A stretch of DNA of 55,551 bases from an uncultured Clostridia bacterium (GTDB lineage: Bacteria; Bacillota; Clostridia; Christensenellales; Borkfalkiaceae), in assembly GCA_947176485.1 (NCBI GenBank), contig CAMWQS010000001.1, positions 1 through 55,551 of the forward strand, written 5' to 3'. Under the pieces are notes generated by a model. The model had not been told where the DNA came from. It did not search any database and saw nothing but the letters and a program-made list of their open reading frames with translations. Position numbers and translations under genes: made by a program. Positions 5,947-15,098 of the stretch are shown piece after piece. Each line of letters begins with the position of its first letter. Position 1 is the stretch's first letter.

Positions 5947-8073
5947 ATGAAGGTTATCAAGCGGGACGGCACTACGTGCGAATTCGACAGAAAAAAAATT
6001 GCGGTTGCAATCAGCAAGGCGAATTCTGCCGTTGATTTCGAGGACAGAATTACGGACGCACAAATTGCGGCTATAGTTGACGATATCGCTTCCCGCCACA
6101 GAATGAGAATGCTCGTTGAAGACATTCAGGATATGGTAGAAGAAAAGCTTATGGAACTTCAGAAGTACCAGCTTATGAAGGCTTACATTCTCTACCGTTA
6201 CGAGCGTGCTTTAATCCGTAAGGCAAACACCACGGACGAGAGCATACTTTCGCTTATAAGAAACTCCAATAAAGACGTTATGGAAGAAAACTCCAACAAA
6301 AACGCCCGCACCGCTGCTACGCAGCGTGACCTTATCGCGGGCGAAGTGTCAAAGGATTTGACGAAGAGAATTCTTCTTCCCGAACATATTTCCAAAGCGC
6401 ACGAGGAAGGCGCAATTCACTTCCACGACGCGGACTACTTCTTGCAGCCCATTTTCAACTGCTGCCTTATAAATATTAAGGACATGCTTGAAAACGGCAC
6501 CGTAATGAACGGCAAGATGATAGAAAGCCCCAAATCATTCCAGACGGCTTGCACCATCACCACGCAGATTATCGCGTCGGTTGCTTCGTCGCAGTACGGC
6601 GGGCAGTCCGTAAACATGGCGCACCTTGGTAAATATTTAAGACGCACCAAAAACAAGTACGTTCAGCAGTGCGAGCAAGAATTCGGCACGACTCTTTCCG
6701 AGGAAACGAAAAAGCACTTCGTTGATATGCGTGTAAAGGAAGCGCTTAAAGCGGGCGTGCAGACTATTCAGTATCAGATTAACACCCTTATGACGACGAA
6801 CGGACAGTCGCCCTTCGTAACGCTTTTCTTGTACCTTGACGAAAACGACGAGTATATCGAAGAAAACGCGATGATTATTCAGGAAATTCTCGAACAGCGT
6901 TATCAAGGCATCAAGAATGAAAAGGGCGTTTACGTAACCCCCGCCTTCCCCAAGCTTATTTACGTTTTGGACGAAAACAACTGCTTGAAGGGCGGCAAGT
7001 ACGACTACATCACGAAGCTTGCGGTCAAATGCTCGTCAAAGCGCCTTTACCCCGACTACATATCCGCAAAGAAAATGCGCGAGTATTACGAGGGCAACGT
7101 GTTCTCGCCTATGGGTTGCCGTTCCTTCCTTTCGCCTTGGAAGGACGAAAACGGAAATTACAAGTTCGAAGGCAGATTTAACCAAGGCGTCGTATCCATC
7201 AACCTTCCCCAATGCGGTATCCTTGCAAAGGGTGACGAAAAGAAGTTCTGGGAAATTCTTGAAGAAAGGCTTGACCTTTGCTTTGAAGCGTTGATGTGCC
7301 GCCATAACGCGCTTATGGGAGTAAGCAGCGACGTTTCGCCCGTGCATTGGCAGTACGGCGCAATCGCAAGATTACAGCCGGGCGAGAAAATCGACAAGTA
7401 CCTTATGGACGGTTATTCAACCATTTCTTTGGGGTACATAGGTCTGTACGAATTGACCAAGCTCGTTAAAGGCGTTTCTCACACCACCGAAGAAGGCTCG
7501 AAGTTTGCACTTCAAGTTATGAATACTCTCCGCGCACATTGCGAGAAGTGGAAGAAGGAAACGGGGCTTGGCTTCGGACTTTACGGCACCCCTGCGGAAA
7601 GTCTTTGCTACCGCTTTGCAAGAATCGACCAAAAGCGTTTCGGCACAATAGAGGACGTAACTGATAAGGGCTATTACACCAACAGCTATCACGTTGACGT
7701 GCGCGAGAAGATTGACGCCTTCTCGAAATTCACTTTCGAAAGCCAGTTCCAAAAGATTTCTTCAGGCGGTGCAATCTCTTACGTTGAAATTCCCAATATG
7801 CGCCAGAACTTGACCGCAATGGAAGACGTGGTGCGTTTCATCTACGATAACATTCAGTACGCTGAATTCAACACCAAATCGGACTACTGCCACGTTTGCG
7901 GCTTTGACGGCGAAATTATCATAAACGACGACAACGAATGGGAATGCCCTGTTTGCCACAACAAGGACCAGAGGAAAATGAACGTAACCCGCCGTACTTG
8001 CGGATACTTAGGTGAAAACTTCTGGAACGTGGGCAAGACCAAAGAGATAAAGGCGAGAGTACTCCATTTATAA
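5947..8073 (+). CDS. nrdD: Anaerobic ribonucleoside-triphosphate reductase (class III)
   Basis: Makes dNTPs from NTPs without oxygen through a glycyl radical. The 708-residue protein starts with an ATP-cone allosteric domain (MKVIKRDGTTCEFDRKKIA), followed by the ten-stranded barrel, a zinc site formed by CHVCG and CPVC near the C-terminus, and the glycyl-radical loop RRTCGYLGENFWNVGKTKEI. The ATG at 5947 is preceded by the ribosome-binding site CGGAGGA. It is controlled by two NrdR box pairs and followed at 38 bases by its activase nrdG. Length and motifs are complete. Confidence 0.97.
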   Translation: MKVIKRDGTTCEFDRKKIAVAISKANSAVDFEDRITDAQIAAIVDDIASRHRMRMLVEDIQDMVEEKLMELQKYQLMKAYILYRYERALIRKANTTDESILSLIRNSNKDVMEENSNKNARTAATQRDLIAGEVSKDLTKRILLPEHISKAHEEGAIHFHDADYFLQPIFNCCLINIKDMLENGTVMNGKMIESPKSFQTACTITTQIIASVASSQYGGQSVNMAHLGKYLRRTKNKYVQQCEQEFGTTLSEETKKHFVDMRVKEALKAGVQTIQYQINTLMTTNGQSPFVTLFLYLDENDEYIEENAMIIQEILEQRYQGIKNEKGVYVTPAFPKLIYVLDENNCLKGGKYDYITKLAVKCSSKRLYPDYISAKKMREYYEGNVFSPMGCRSFLSPWKDENGNYKFEGRFNQGVVSINLPQCGILAKGDEKKFWEILEERLDLCFEALMCRHNALMGVSSDVSPVHWQYGAIARLQPGEKIDKYLMDGYSTISLGYIGLYELTKLVKGVSHTTEEGSKFALQVMNTLRAHCEKWKKETGLGFGLYGTPAESLCYRFARIDQKRFGTIEDVTDKGYYTNSYHVDVREKIDAFSKFTFESQFQKISSGGAISYVEIPNMRQNLTAMEDVVRFIYDNIQYAEFNTKSDYCHVCGFDGEIIINDDNEWECPVCHNKDQRKMNVTRRTCGYLGENFWNVGKTKEIKARVLHL

Positions 8074-8077
8074 TTAA

Positions 8078-8108
8078 AATGCCGTTATTTAAGGTATATA
8101 TGGGGGTC
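8078..8108 (-). repeat. R1 dispersed repeat copy between nrdD and nrdG
   Basis: On the plus strand it reads AATGCCGTTATTTAAGG then TATATATGGGGGTCA. Its GGGGG lies 5-9 bases before the nrdG ATG, so the repeat appears to supply the nrdG ribosome-binding site. An oppositely oriented copy starts at the nrdG stop. Confidence 0.8.
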
Positions 8109-8110
8109 AA

Positions 8111-8644
8111 ATGAACTACGCAACTATAAAATGGTACGATATTTCCAACGGGCCGGGGGTAAGGGTTTCCCTTTACGTAAGCGGTTGCCGCAACCACTGC
8201 AAGAACTGCTTTAACCCCGAAACCTGGGACTTCAACTACGGTGAGCCGTTCACCGAAGATATTGAAAATAAAATTATAGACGGTTTAAAGCCCGATTACA
8301 TCAAAGGTTTTACCCTTCTCGGCGGCGACCCGTTCGAGCCCGAAAACCAAAAGGTTTTGGCGCCTTTTCTTGAAAAACTGAGAAAAGCGTATCCCGATAA
8401 GTCATTTTGGGCGTTTACCGGCTACGATTACGAAAGAGATTTGCTTACGGGCAAGCTTGGCGATATTGATACGGTAATGCGTATGCTTAATTGCCTTGAC
8501 GTGCTTATTGACGGCAGATTCGTTGAAGATTTAAAAGATTTAAACCTCCGTTTCCGCGGTTCTTCAAACCAAAGAATAATACTTTTAAAACCCTCTTTAA
8601 AGGAAGATAAAATCGTTCTTTGGGACGAGGTTGAAATAGTTTAA
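8111..8644 (+). CDS. nrdG: Anaerobic ribonucleotide reductase activating protein
   Basis: Radical-SAM enzyme that installs the glycyl radical on NrdD. The 177-residue protein contains the cluster motif CRNHCKNC (CxxxCxxC) near residues 26-33, the early ISNGPGVRVSLYVSGC segment and the LLGGDPFEPEN loop, all typical of NrdG. It is in the nrdD transcript. Its flanks are unusual: the ribosome-binding site is the G5 of an inverted R1 repeat, and the stop codon is followed at once by a direct R1 copy. Confidence 0.95.
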   Translation: MNYATIKWYDISNGPGVRVSLYVSGCRNHCKNCFNPETWDFNYGEPFTEDIENKIIDGLKPDYIKGFTLLGGDPFEPENQKVLAPFLEKLRKAYPDKSFWAFTGYDYERDLLTGKLGDIDTVMRMLNCLDVLIDGRFVEDLKDLNLRFRGSSNQRIILLKPSLKEDKIVLWDEVEIV

Positions 8645-8676
8645 CCCCCATATATGCAGCAACTAACGCGGTTTTT
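8644..8676 (+). repeat. R1 dispersed repeat copy at the nrdG stop
   Basis: Begins with the last base of the nrdG TAA, then CCCCCATATATGCAGC and AACTAACGCGGTTTTT. It is in inverted orientation to the copy at 8078-8108. Confidence 0.8.
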
Positions 8677-8689
8677 GAGGAAAATACCT

Positions 8690-9169
8690 ATGAAAAACAG
8701 CATAAAACTCCACGGTTCTAAAATTAAAAAAATGAAGGTGGAAATTAAAAAACTGAACGATAAGGCAATTTTGCCCACGTACGGCAGTGAATACGCCGCG
8801 GGTGCAGATTTGTACGCTTGCCTTGATGAAGAAATAACTATTAACCCGCACGAAACGGTGCTCGTTCCCACGGGGCTTGCAATTGAACTCCCCCTCGGCT
8901 ACGCGGGGCTTATCTATGCAAGAAGCGGACTTGCCACTAAAAAGGGACTTGCCCCCGCTAACAAGGTGGGCGTGGTCGACTGCGACTATCGCGGGGAAGT
9001 CAAGGTTGCCCTTCACAACCATTCGGCGGTGGCACAGACGGTTGCTGCGGGTGAAAGGGTAGCACAGCTCGTTATAACGCCGTATCTCACTGCGGAGTTC
9101 GTTGAAAAAGACGAGCTTTCCGAAACGGTTCGCGGGGTCGGCGGTTTCGGCTCAACAGGTACTAAGTAA
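8690..9169 (+). CDS. dut: dUTP diphosphatase
   Basis: Hydrolyses dUTP to dUMP and PPi, preventing uracil incorporation and feeding dTMP synthesis. All five trimeric dUTPase motifs are visible: AGADLYA, ARSGLATKKG, VGVVDCDYRGE, AGERVAQLVI and the C-terminal GVGGFGSTG arm. The ATG at 8690 is chosen for its ribosome-binding site (GAGGA at about 8676) and gives 159 residues. The family core starts at an internal ATG at 8732 (MKVEIKKLND, 145 residues) that lacks a ribosome-binding site, so the first 14 residues are uncertain. Position after nrdDG suits a dNTP-pool operon. A terminator follows. Confidence 0.94.
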   Translation: MKNSIKLHGSKIKKMKVEIKKLNDKAILPTYGSEYAAGADLYACLDEEITINPHETVLVPTGLAIELPLGYAGLIYARSGLATKKGLAPANKVGVVDCDYRGEVKVALHNHSAVAQTVAAGERVAQLVITPYLTAEFVEKDELSETVRGVGGFGSTGTK

Positions 9170-9171
9170 TT

Positions 9172-9199
9172 AAAGCACGCATAAAAGCGTGCTTTTTAT
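9172..9199 (+). terminator. Rho-independent terminator after dut
   Basis: Stem AAAGCACGC/GCGTGCTTT, 6-nt loop, followed by a T-rich tail. Confidence 0.9.
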
Positions 9200-9245
9200 T
9201 TTCAATGCATAATATTGGCAATAGATATAAATTTTTCGATTGCTC

Positions 9246-9274
9246 TTGACGGCTCGGGATTTGAGGTTTATAAT
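9246..9274 (+). promoter_or_regulatory. Sigma-A promoter of the ROK-rex-RND operon
   Basis: TTGACG (9246-9251), a 17-bp spacer, TATAAT (9269-9274). The ribosome-binding site AAGGGG and the start codon at 9304 follow. Confidence 0.8.
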
Positions 9275-9303
9275 ATGATTATAAATTCGTAAGGGGTGCA
9301 GAA

Positions 9304-10233
9304 ATGCTTTATATGGGAATAGACGTCGGCGGTACGACGGTCAAAGGTTTGATAATCGACGAAAACGGCAAAATCGTCTGTGAGGACAACGTTCCCACCC
9401 GCATTGGTGAAGCACTTAGCGGCTGCATTGAAGAGCTTGCCGATATTCTCGTACAAAGAACGGGCAAAACTTACTCGCAAATCAGCGGAATAGGCGTTTG
9501 CAGCCCCGGAATTGTGGACGAAAACGGCGCGATAGTGTTTTCCGGCAACCTCAAATTGAAGAATTATCCTTTGAAGGAGCTGCTTTCAAAGCACCTTAAC
9601 GTGCCCGTAAAGGTTTTAAACGACGCCAACGCGGCGGCGCTTGGTGAGACGAAGTTCGGCGCAGGCAAGGGATACAAAGACAGCGTCATGGTAACCCTCG
9701 GTACGGGCGTCGGCGGCGGCGTGGTTATCGGCGGTAAGCTTTTTGAAGGAAACAAGGGTGCAGGTACAGAGCTTGGGCATATGGTTATCGAGCGCGGCGG
9801 AGTAGCTTGCACTTGCGGCAGACGCGGCTGTTTCGAAGTTTACTGCTCGGCGCGTGCGCTTACGGCAAGAACGAAGTGGGCCATGGAGGAAGACACCTCT
9901 TCCGAAATGTGGAAGACCTACACCTTGGCAACGGCGGACGGCAGAACGGCGTTTGAGTATATGGACTGCGACAGAACGGCGCGCCTGGTGGTGGATTGGT
10001 ACTTAAAGTATATGGCTTGCGGGCTTGTAAACTTAGCGAACATTTTCCGCCCCGAAGTTATTTTAATCGGCGGCGGCGTGGCGGCACAAGGCTCGCGCCT
10101 TACCATACCTTTGCAAAAACTTTTAAACGACGAACTTTTCGGCGGCATCGACTACGCGCCCGTTAAGGTTGAATGTGCGTCGCTCGGCAACAGGGCGGGC
10201 GGCTACGGCGCGGCGGCTGCCGTAATGGAATAA
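9304..10233 (+). CDS. ROK-family sugar kinase (glucokinase-like)
   Basis: 309 residues. ROK kinases phosphorylate hexoses, most often glucose to glucose-6-phosphate. The ATP loop DVGGTTVKG is at about residues 6-14. The sugar-binding blocks LNDANAAALGE, GTGVGGGVVIGG and GTELGHM are present, as is the zinc-binding CTCGRRGCFE signature near residue 177. There is no N-terminal helix-turn-helix, so this is an enzyme rather than a NagC/XylR-type repressor. The ribosome-binding site is AAGGGG. It is first in an apparent operon with rex (14 bases downstream). Glucose is the likeliest substrate, but ROK specificity is hard to read from sequence. Confidence 0.88.
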   Translation: MLYMGIDVGGTTVKGLIIDENGKIVCEDNVPTRIGEALSGCIEELADILVQRTGKTYSQISGIGVCSPGIVDENGAIVFSGNLKLKNYPLKELLSKHLNVPVKVLNDANAAALGETKFGAGKGYKDSVMVTLGTGVGGGVVIGGKLFEGNKGAGTELGHMVIERGGVACTCGRRGCFEVYCSARALTARTKWAMEEDTSSEMWKTYTLATADGRTAFEYMDCDRTARLVVDWYLKYMACGLVNLANIFRPEVILIGGGVAAQGSRLTIPLQKLLNDELFGGIDYAPVKVECASLGNRAGGYGAAAAVME

Positions 10234-10247
10234 GGACAGGTGATAAA

Positions 10248-10856
10248 ATGAAAAGTGATATACCCGTAACGAGCCTACAACGGCTACCCGTGTATTTGAA
10301 CTATTTAAAATCGCTGACTTCCGACGGGTACATCTCGTCGGGGGCAATTGCGCGTGCACTCGGAATGGGTGAGGTGCTTGTAAGAAAAGATTTGGCTTTC
10401 ACGTCCGCACAAGGCAGAACGCGTGTGGGATATTTGCGCACGGAGCTTATAGCCGCGCTTGAAGATTACCTTGGTTGTAACGATAAAAAGAAGGCGGTTA
10501 TTTTCGGCGCGGGCGAGCTTGGTAAGGCGCTTATGTCCTACAACGGATTTTCGAATTACGGCATAGAAATCGTTGCCGCTTTTGACAACGACAGTGCAAA
10601 AGTTGGCACATATGTGGGGGGCAAACCCGTTTTTGACGTGGAAAACGCCACAAAAAAGCTCGTTGAATTAAGCCCTCGGCTTGCCGTGCTTTGCGTGCCC
10701 GCAAGCGTTGCGCAAGACGTTGCCGATAAGGTTATAAGCTGCAACGTTAAGAAGATTTTAAATTTTGCGCCCGTCTTGCTTCGCGCTGAGGACGGAGTAA
10801 TCGTCAGAAACATTGACGTGGCGGCAAATTTGGCAATCCTTTCAAGTATGATTTAA
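10248..10856 (+). CDS. rex: Redox-sensing transcriptional repressor Rex
   Basis: DNA-binding homodimer that senses the NADH/NAD+ ratio and represses fermentation and hydrogenase genes when NADH is low. The 202-residue protein has an N-terminal winged helix (SLQRLPVYLNYLKSL, then GYISSGAIARALG and VRKDLAF), a Rossmann fold with GAGELGKAL, and the C-terminal swapped helix region ending FAPVLLRAEDGVIVRNIDVAANL. The start at 10248 has the ribosome-binding site AGGACAGG, and the first residues match the family. It is co-transcribed with the upstream ROK kinase and probably the downstream RND gene. The hydABC operon in this window is a natural target class, though I see no clean Rex operator there. 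Confidence 0.95.
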   Translation: MKSDIPVTSLQRLPVYLNYLKSLTSDGYISSGAIARALGMGEVLVRKDLAFTSAQGRTRVGYLRTELIAALEDYLGCNDKKKAVIFGAGELGKALMSYNGFSNYGIEIVAAFDNDSAKVGTYVGGKPVFDVENATKKLVELSPRLAVLCVPASVAQDVADKVISCNVKKILNFAPVLLRAEDGVIVRNIDVAANLAILSSMI

Positions 10857-10867
10857 TAAGGCAAACC

Positions 10868-13800
10868 ATGAAAAAGTTTTTCTCATTTATAATAAAACAG
10901 TCGGTGGCGATAGTTCTTATCGTCATCTTTGTTTTAGTATTCGGAATATATTCGACTGCCAGCATGTCCGTTAATCTTTTGCCGGACATAAGTATTCCCA
11001 TGGTCTGCGTGCAAGTAATTTATCCGGGTGTGGGCGCGCAGTCCGTTGAAAAGGACGTAACCGAAAAGATAGAGGACGGACTTTCGTCCATAAGCGGTAT
11101 AACCTGCGTCGACAGTTATTCTTACGACAACTTGTCTGCCGTGGTTTTGTCTTTCGACTACGGCACGGATACTAAGGAAAAGAAGACGGATATTCAAAGT
11201 AAGCTCAATTCAATCGATTTGCCCGACAGCGTAATAACCTCCGTTTACGATATTGATTTAAACGCCGAAGCGCTTGCAACCCTTTCAATAACCTCGGAAA
11301 GCGGCGAAACCGACGAAGATAAGCTTGCCAATGCGTATGCCGCCGCAGAAGAGATAGCCGCCAAAATATCGGCAATAGACGGTGTTGAAAGCGTAGAAAT
11401 TAAAGGCGGCGCGCAAACCTTTTTTGAAATTACGCCGTTTATCGGACTTGAGCTTATAGCACCACTAATCGTACAGGCGTTTTCTTACGGGCAACTTGAT
11501 ATACCCCTCGGCAATTTGACGCAGAACGGCGAAAGCGTTCAGATACGAAACAACTCTGACGTTGCAAAGCCCGAAGATATTGAAAACATGCCGCTTAGTT
11601 TACCGTCGTCAATTGTTACGCTTTTGAGCTCTGTTAAGCAGGTTATGGGCTATTACGAAGACAGCACCGTCGATGACTTGGAAAAGCTGCAAGGAGACTT
11701 AGGGACGGGCGTGTTGGCGGTTCTTGCCGATATCGGTACGTATTCCGCAAAAGAGCTCAACGACTTTTCTACCCTTAAAACTTATATGAATATAGCCGGC
11801 AATTACACGGCGGAGCAGCTTAGGAACGTTAAAACAAGCCGTTATTACAGCGAAATTAAAAAGCGGGTAACAAACGAGGACGGCTCTCCCAAAACCGACG
11901 AAGAGATAGAAAGCTTGTTGGAAGATATAAAAGCAGCTTATCCGCTTGCCGCAGATTACGTAACCGTCGACATGTTAAAGGTAATTCGTGACGGGAAGAT
12001 AGACGTGATTATCGACTTCCGCGAAAGCTATTTGGAAGTGAAAGAAGACTACGGTAACGACGAGTTTTACGAGCTGACGGACGACGATTATTTCGTTCTT
12101 GAAACCGAGTTCGTTCAAGTATATTCGGGAGTCTACGACTATAATAACCTAACGGAAGAGCAAAAAACCGACGTATATAATAAAATAGATTTTGCAAAAA
12201 AGACGTCCGCGACGGGGCTTGCCGGCATAGCCGATAAGAAGGAAGAAGAAGGAGATAAATACAATCCTACGGATTCCGAATGCGCCTTGCTGTTTGCGGG
12301 GACGGAGCTGTCAAGCGAGCACCCCATAATCGTATCCCCGACGTTTATCGCTTTCGTAAGAAGCGAAAGCTATGAAGAAAATATGCAACGGCTTATCGAC
12401 TTCCGCGGAGAAGTCGGGGACGGGGTTGAGCTTACTGCTAAACAGTGGTACGAGCTTTACGACAGTTTAAACCTAAAGGGAGTATTTGAATTCAAGCTCT
12501 CTGAAAACCTTTTCGGCTTTATAACGGATACGGACTTTACTGATTTGGTGGGCGGCGAAAAGGTTGTAAAGGTAAGCGAAATCGCAAGCGTACACACGCG
12601 TGACACCTTTAATTCCTACGTTTATTTCGGGGACGGCAAGGCTACCGTCGTAAAAGGTGCCATAATCGAAGTTTACAAATCAAACGGAGCCAATTCTTCA
12701 CGCGTGGTTGACGAAGTGAAAAAGGTTTACACCGAGTATCTGGGCGGCAGTGAAAACCACGGCGCAAAGGTCGTTCTTTTAGACGACCAATCCGAGTTTA
12801 TCTCAGACAGCATTTCAAACGTGCTCGTCAGTATGCTTATAGGTGGGGCGCTTGCCGTTCTCGTAATATTTATGTTCTTAAAGAAGGTGCGCACCTCGCT
12901 AATCGTTGCAATCACGATGCCCCTTTCCGTACTTGCGGCGCTAATCTGCCTTTTCCTTATGGGGATAACGCTGAACATGGTTTCTCTCGGCGGGCTTGCC
13001 GTGGGAATAGGAATGCTCGTTGATAACAGCATCGTCGTCATCGAAAGTATATCAAAACACCGTGATATGGATAAAACCGCCTTTGAAGCAGCTGTGGACG
13101 GCACCACGGAAGTGGGCGGCGCGCTGTTCGGTTCAACGCTTACAACCGTCTGCGTGTTTATCCCGATAATCTTTTCCGGCGGACTTACGGGGGAAATTTT
13201 TACCGATTTAAGCTGGGCGGTAATATTTTCACTTGCATTCTCGCTTATAGTCGCGGTAACCGTAATACCCGCGCTGTATTCGCTTTTCGGTGGAGGGAAA
13301 CGCCTATTAAAGGGTGGCAGGCTTAATAAATCGTTACCCGCCGAGCCGAAGGCGGAAATTAGCGTAGACCCCCATATATGTGCCAACGAACGGCAAATTT
13401 CCGATGAAAAACCTAAAAAATCGTTCAAAGAAAAGCTTGCAGTATTAAAACAGTCCAAGATTATGGACGCGATAACGGGCTTCTACGGCAAAATACTTCC
13501 CTCAGTATTAAATAAGAAGCTGGTTTGTATTTTGAGCGCAGTCGTCGTATTCGGCGCGAGCATAGGTTTATTGTTCGTTACGGGCACCGAGTTCCTGCCC
13601 TCTATCGACAAAGGGCAAATCGAAGTCAATATGACTTACGGCTCCGGGGCTGATTTGGCGGAGGTGGAAAGTGACGTTTTTGCCTTTGCGGAAACTATTC
13701 AAAATGAAATTCCCAATATAGAATACGTGTCGGTCAGCGTTGGTAAGCACGGGCTTCTTGCCTTGACGGATACGGGGCTTATAAAGGTTCAGCTTACCAC

Positions 13801-15037
13801 AAACCGCGGCACTTCAAAAGTTGTGAATGAAATTCGTGCCCTTTCAGAGGGGAATTCGAAGCCTCGGGGCACGGTTACGGTTAAGGAAATAGACGGTGTG
13901 GTCGCTTCGCTTATGTCGGGCGCGGACGATTTATCGGTAACAATCGTCGGCGCGGACGGCGAAATTCTTAAAGCCATTACAGGTGAAATTGCCGCTAAGC
14001 TTGAAGAAAACTCTTTCAGGGACGTGAAAAACAGTGCTACCGAAACCGCCACGGAGTACAGCTTGAAGTTTGACCGCAACAAGATGGCAGAGCTTGGCTT
14101 AGACTATCAAACGCTGATTTTAACGCTTAGAATCGGGCTTGCTTCTTACACTGCTTGCACCGTAACCATAGACGACGAAACTTACGACTTAAACGTCAAG
14201 TTTGACGGAAATTCCATAACCTCCGTTGACGAGCTAAACGATTTCGTCGTGGGTGCAGATAGCGACGGAAAAGCCGTGAAACTAAGGGATATATGCGGGG
14301 TAACCGAAAATAAAGTAGAGGCTTGTATAAGAAGAACCGACGGAAAGCAGATGATTTCCGTGTCGGCTGCGCTCCCGGGCGTGGACACGGGTACGGCAAG
14401 CAAACAAATGCAGAAAATCGCGGAAGAGGTTCTTTCAAACCCCGAATACGAAGGCTACGGCTTCGAGTCGAGCGGAATATCCAGTTATCTCACGGACGCG
14501 TTCACTGGGCTTGCTGTTGCGCTCGTGGTTTCGTTCTTCCTGCTGTTTGCGGTTATGGCAGTACAGTTCTCGTCGGCGGTTAAGCCTTTAATAATAATGG
14601 CAAGCATACCGTTCAGCTTTACGGGCGGGTTCATCGCGCTCGTTATAACGGGCACGAGCCTGAACGTCGTATCGTTCATAGGCTTAATTATGCTTATGGG
14701 CGTGGTGGTAAACAACGCTATCGTCATGCTTGAAAAAATTAAGCAGTTACATAGCGAGGGGATGGAACACTTTGCCGCCGTTCAAGAAGCTTGCAAGGTG
14801 CGCCTGCGCCCGATATTTATGACGACGCTGACGACCATTCTCGCGCTTATTCCGCTTGCCATAGGCGTAGGGCAGGGCAGCGAGCTTATGCAGCCCCTCG
14901 GCATAGTCGTTATCGGCGGGCTGCTGATAGGTACGCTTGTAACGCTGCTTCTCGTCCCCACGGTTTATTGCGCCGTACATAGGCTTTCTTCCAAGTATCC
15001 CAACGGTAAACGTGCCGCCCAAACGGCTAAGAATTGA
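10868..15037 (+). CDS. RND-family (AcrB/SwrC-like) transporter with an enlarged porter domain
   Basis: Proton-driven efflux protein of the HAE-RND family. The first membrane helix is at about residues 10-30. The central bundle carries GMLVDNSIVVIESI with the family aspartate in helix 4, and the second half has its mirror (GVVVNNAIVMLEKI) and LRPIFMTTLTTILALIPLA. The length of 1389 residues far exceeds the usual 1030 or so. The excess is an acidic insertion of roughly 300 residues in the first extracytoplasmic porter region (about residues 240-555), before the conserved GGEKVVKVSEIA strand. The cytoplasmic linker between halves is also long and contains an R1-like repeat. No membrane-fusion or outer-membrane partner is adjacent, as for SwrC in Gram-positives. 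Substrate unknown. Confidence 0.88.
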   Translation: MKKFFSFIIKQSVAIVLIVIFVLVFGIYSTASMSVNLLPDISIPMVCVQVIYPGVGAQSVEKDVTEKIEDGLSSISGITCVDSYSYDNLSAVVLSFDYGTDTKEKKTDIQSKLNSIDLPDSVITSVYDIDLNAEALATLSITSESGETDEDKLANAYAAAEEIAAKISAIDGVESVEIKGGAQTFFEITPFIGLELIAPLIVQAFSYGQLDIPLGNLTQNGESVQIRNNSDVAKPEDIENMPLSLPSSIVTLLSSVKQVMGYYEDSTVDDLEKLQGDLGTGVLAVLADIGTYSAKELNDFSTLKTYMNIAGNYTAEQLRNVKTSRYYSEIKKRVTNEDGSPKTDEEIESLLEDIKAAYPLAADYVTVDMLKVIRDGKIDVIIDFRESYLEVKEDYGNDEFYELTDDDYFVLETEFVQVYSGVYDYNNLTEEQKTDVYNKIDFAKKTSATGLAGIADKKEEEGDKYNPTDSECALLFAGTELSSEHPIIVSPTFIAFVRSESYEENMQRLIDFRGEVGDGVELTAKQWYELYDSLNLKGVFEFKLSENLFGFITDTDFTDLVGGEKVVKVSEIASVHTRDTFNSYVYFGDGKATVVKGAIIEVYKSNGANSSRVVDEVKKVYTEYLGGSENHGAKVVLLDDQSEFISDSISNVLVSMLIGGALAVLVIFMFLKKVRTSLIVAITMPLSVLAALICLFLMGITLNMVSLGGLAVGIGMLVDNSIVVIESISKHRDMDKTAFEAAVDGTTEVGGALFGSTLTTVCVFIPIIFSGGLTGEIFTDLSWAVIFSLAFSLIVAVTVIPALYSLFGGGKRLLKGGRLNKSLPAEPKAEISVDPHICANERQISDEKPKKSFKEKLAVLKQSKIMDAITGFYGKILPSVLNKKLVCILSAVVVFGASIGLLFVTGTEFLPSIDKGQIEVNMTYGSGADLAEVESDVFAFAETIQNEIPNIEYVSVSVGKHGLLALTDTGLIKVQLTTNRGTSKVVNEIRALSEGNSKPRGTVTVKEIDGVVASLMSGADDLSVTIVGADGEILKAITGEIAAKLEENSFRDVKNSATETATEYSLKFDRNKMAELGLDYQTLILTLRIGLASYTACTVTIDDETYDLNVKFDGNSITSVDELNDFVVGADSDGKAVKLRDICGVTENKVEACIRRTDGKQMISVSAALPGVDTGTASKQMQKIAEEVLSNPEYEGYGFESSGISSYLTDAFTGLAVALVVSFFLLFAVMAVQFSSAVKPLIIMASIPFSFTGGFIALVITGTSLNVVSFIGLIMLMGVVVNNAIVMLEKIKQLHSEGMEHFAAVQEACKVRLRPIFMTTLTTILALIPLAIGVGQGSELMQPLGIVVIGGLLIGTLVTLLLVPTVYCAVHRLSSKYPNGKRAAQTAKN
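13368..13400 (+). repeat. R1 repeat inside the RND gene, in frame
   Basis: ACCCCCATATATGTGCC then AACGAACGGCAAATTT, closely matching the intergenic copy at 16832-16865. It is read as DPHICANERQI in the cytoplasmic linker between the two halves of the transporter, where an insertion would be tolerated. Confidence 0.7.
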
Positions 15038-15044
15038 AAAGCCC

Positions 15045-15079
15045 AAAAAATGCGTTAATTAAGGCATATATTGGGGGGA
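15045..15079 (-). repeat. R1 dispersed repeat copy after the RND gene
   Basis: AAAAAATGCGTTAATTAAGG then CATATATTGGGGGGA on the plus strand, starting 8 bases after the RND stop codon. Confidence 0.8.
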
Positions 15080-15098
15080 ATTGCTAAAAAACCATATT

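Noticed and set aside
10604..10622. R1 copy in rex
   Set aside because: ACATATGTGGGGGG encodes a glycine pair expected in the Rex family, and the second half of the repeat is missing.
12727..13458. 243-codon minus-strand frame opposite the RND gene
   Set aside because: Serine-, threonine- and isoleucine-rich shadow of membrane-helix codons; no ribosome-binding site and no recognisable domain.
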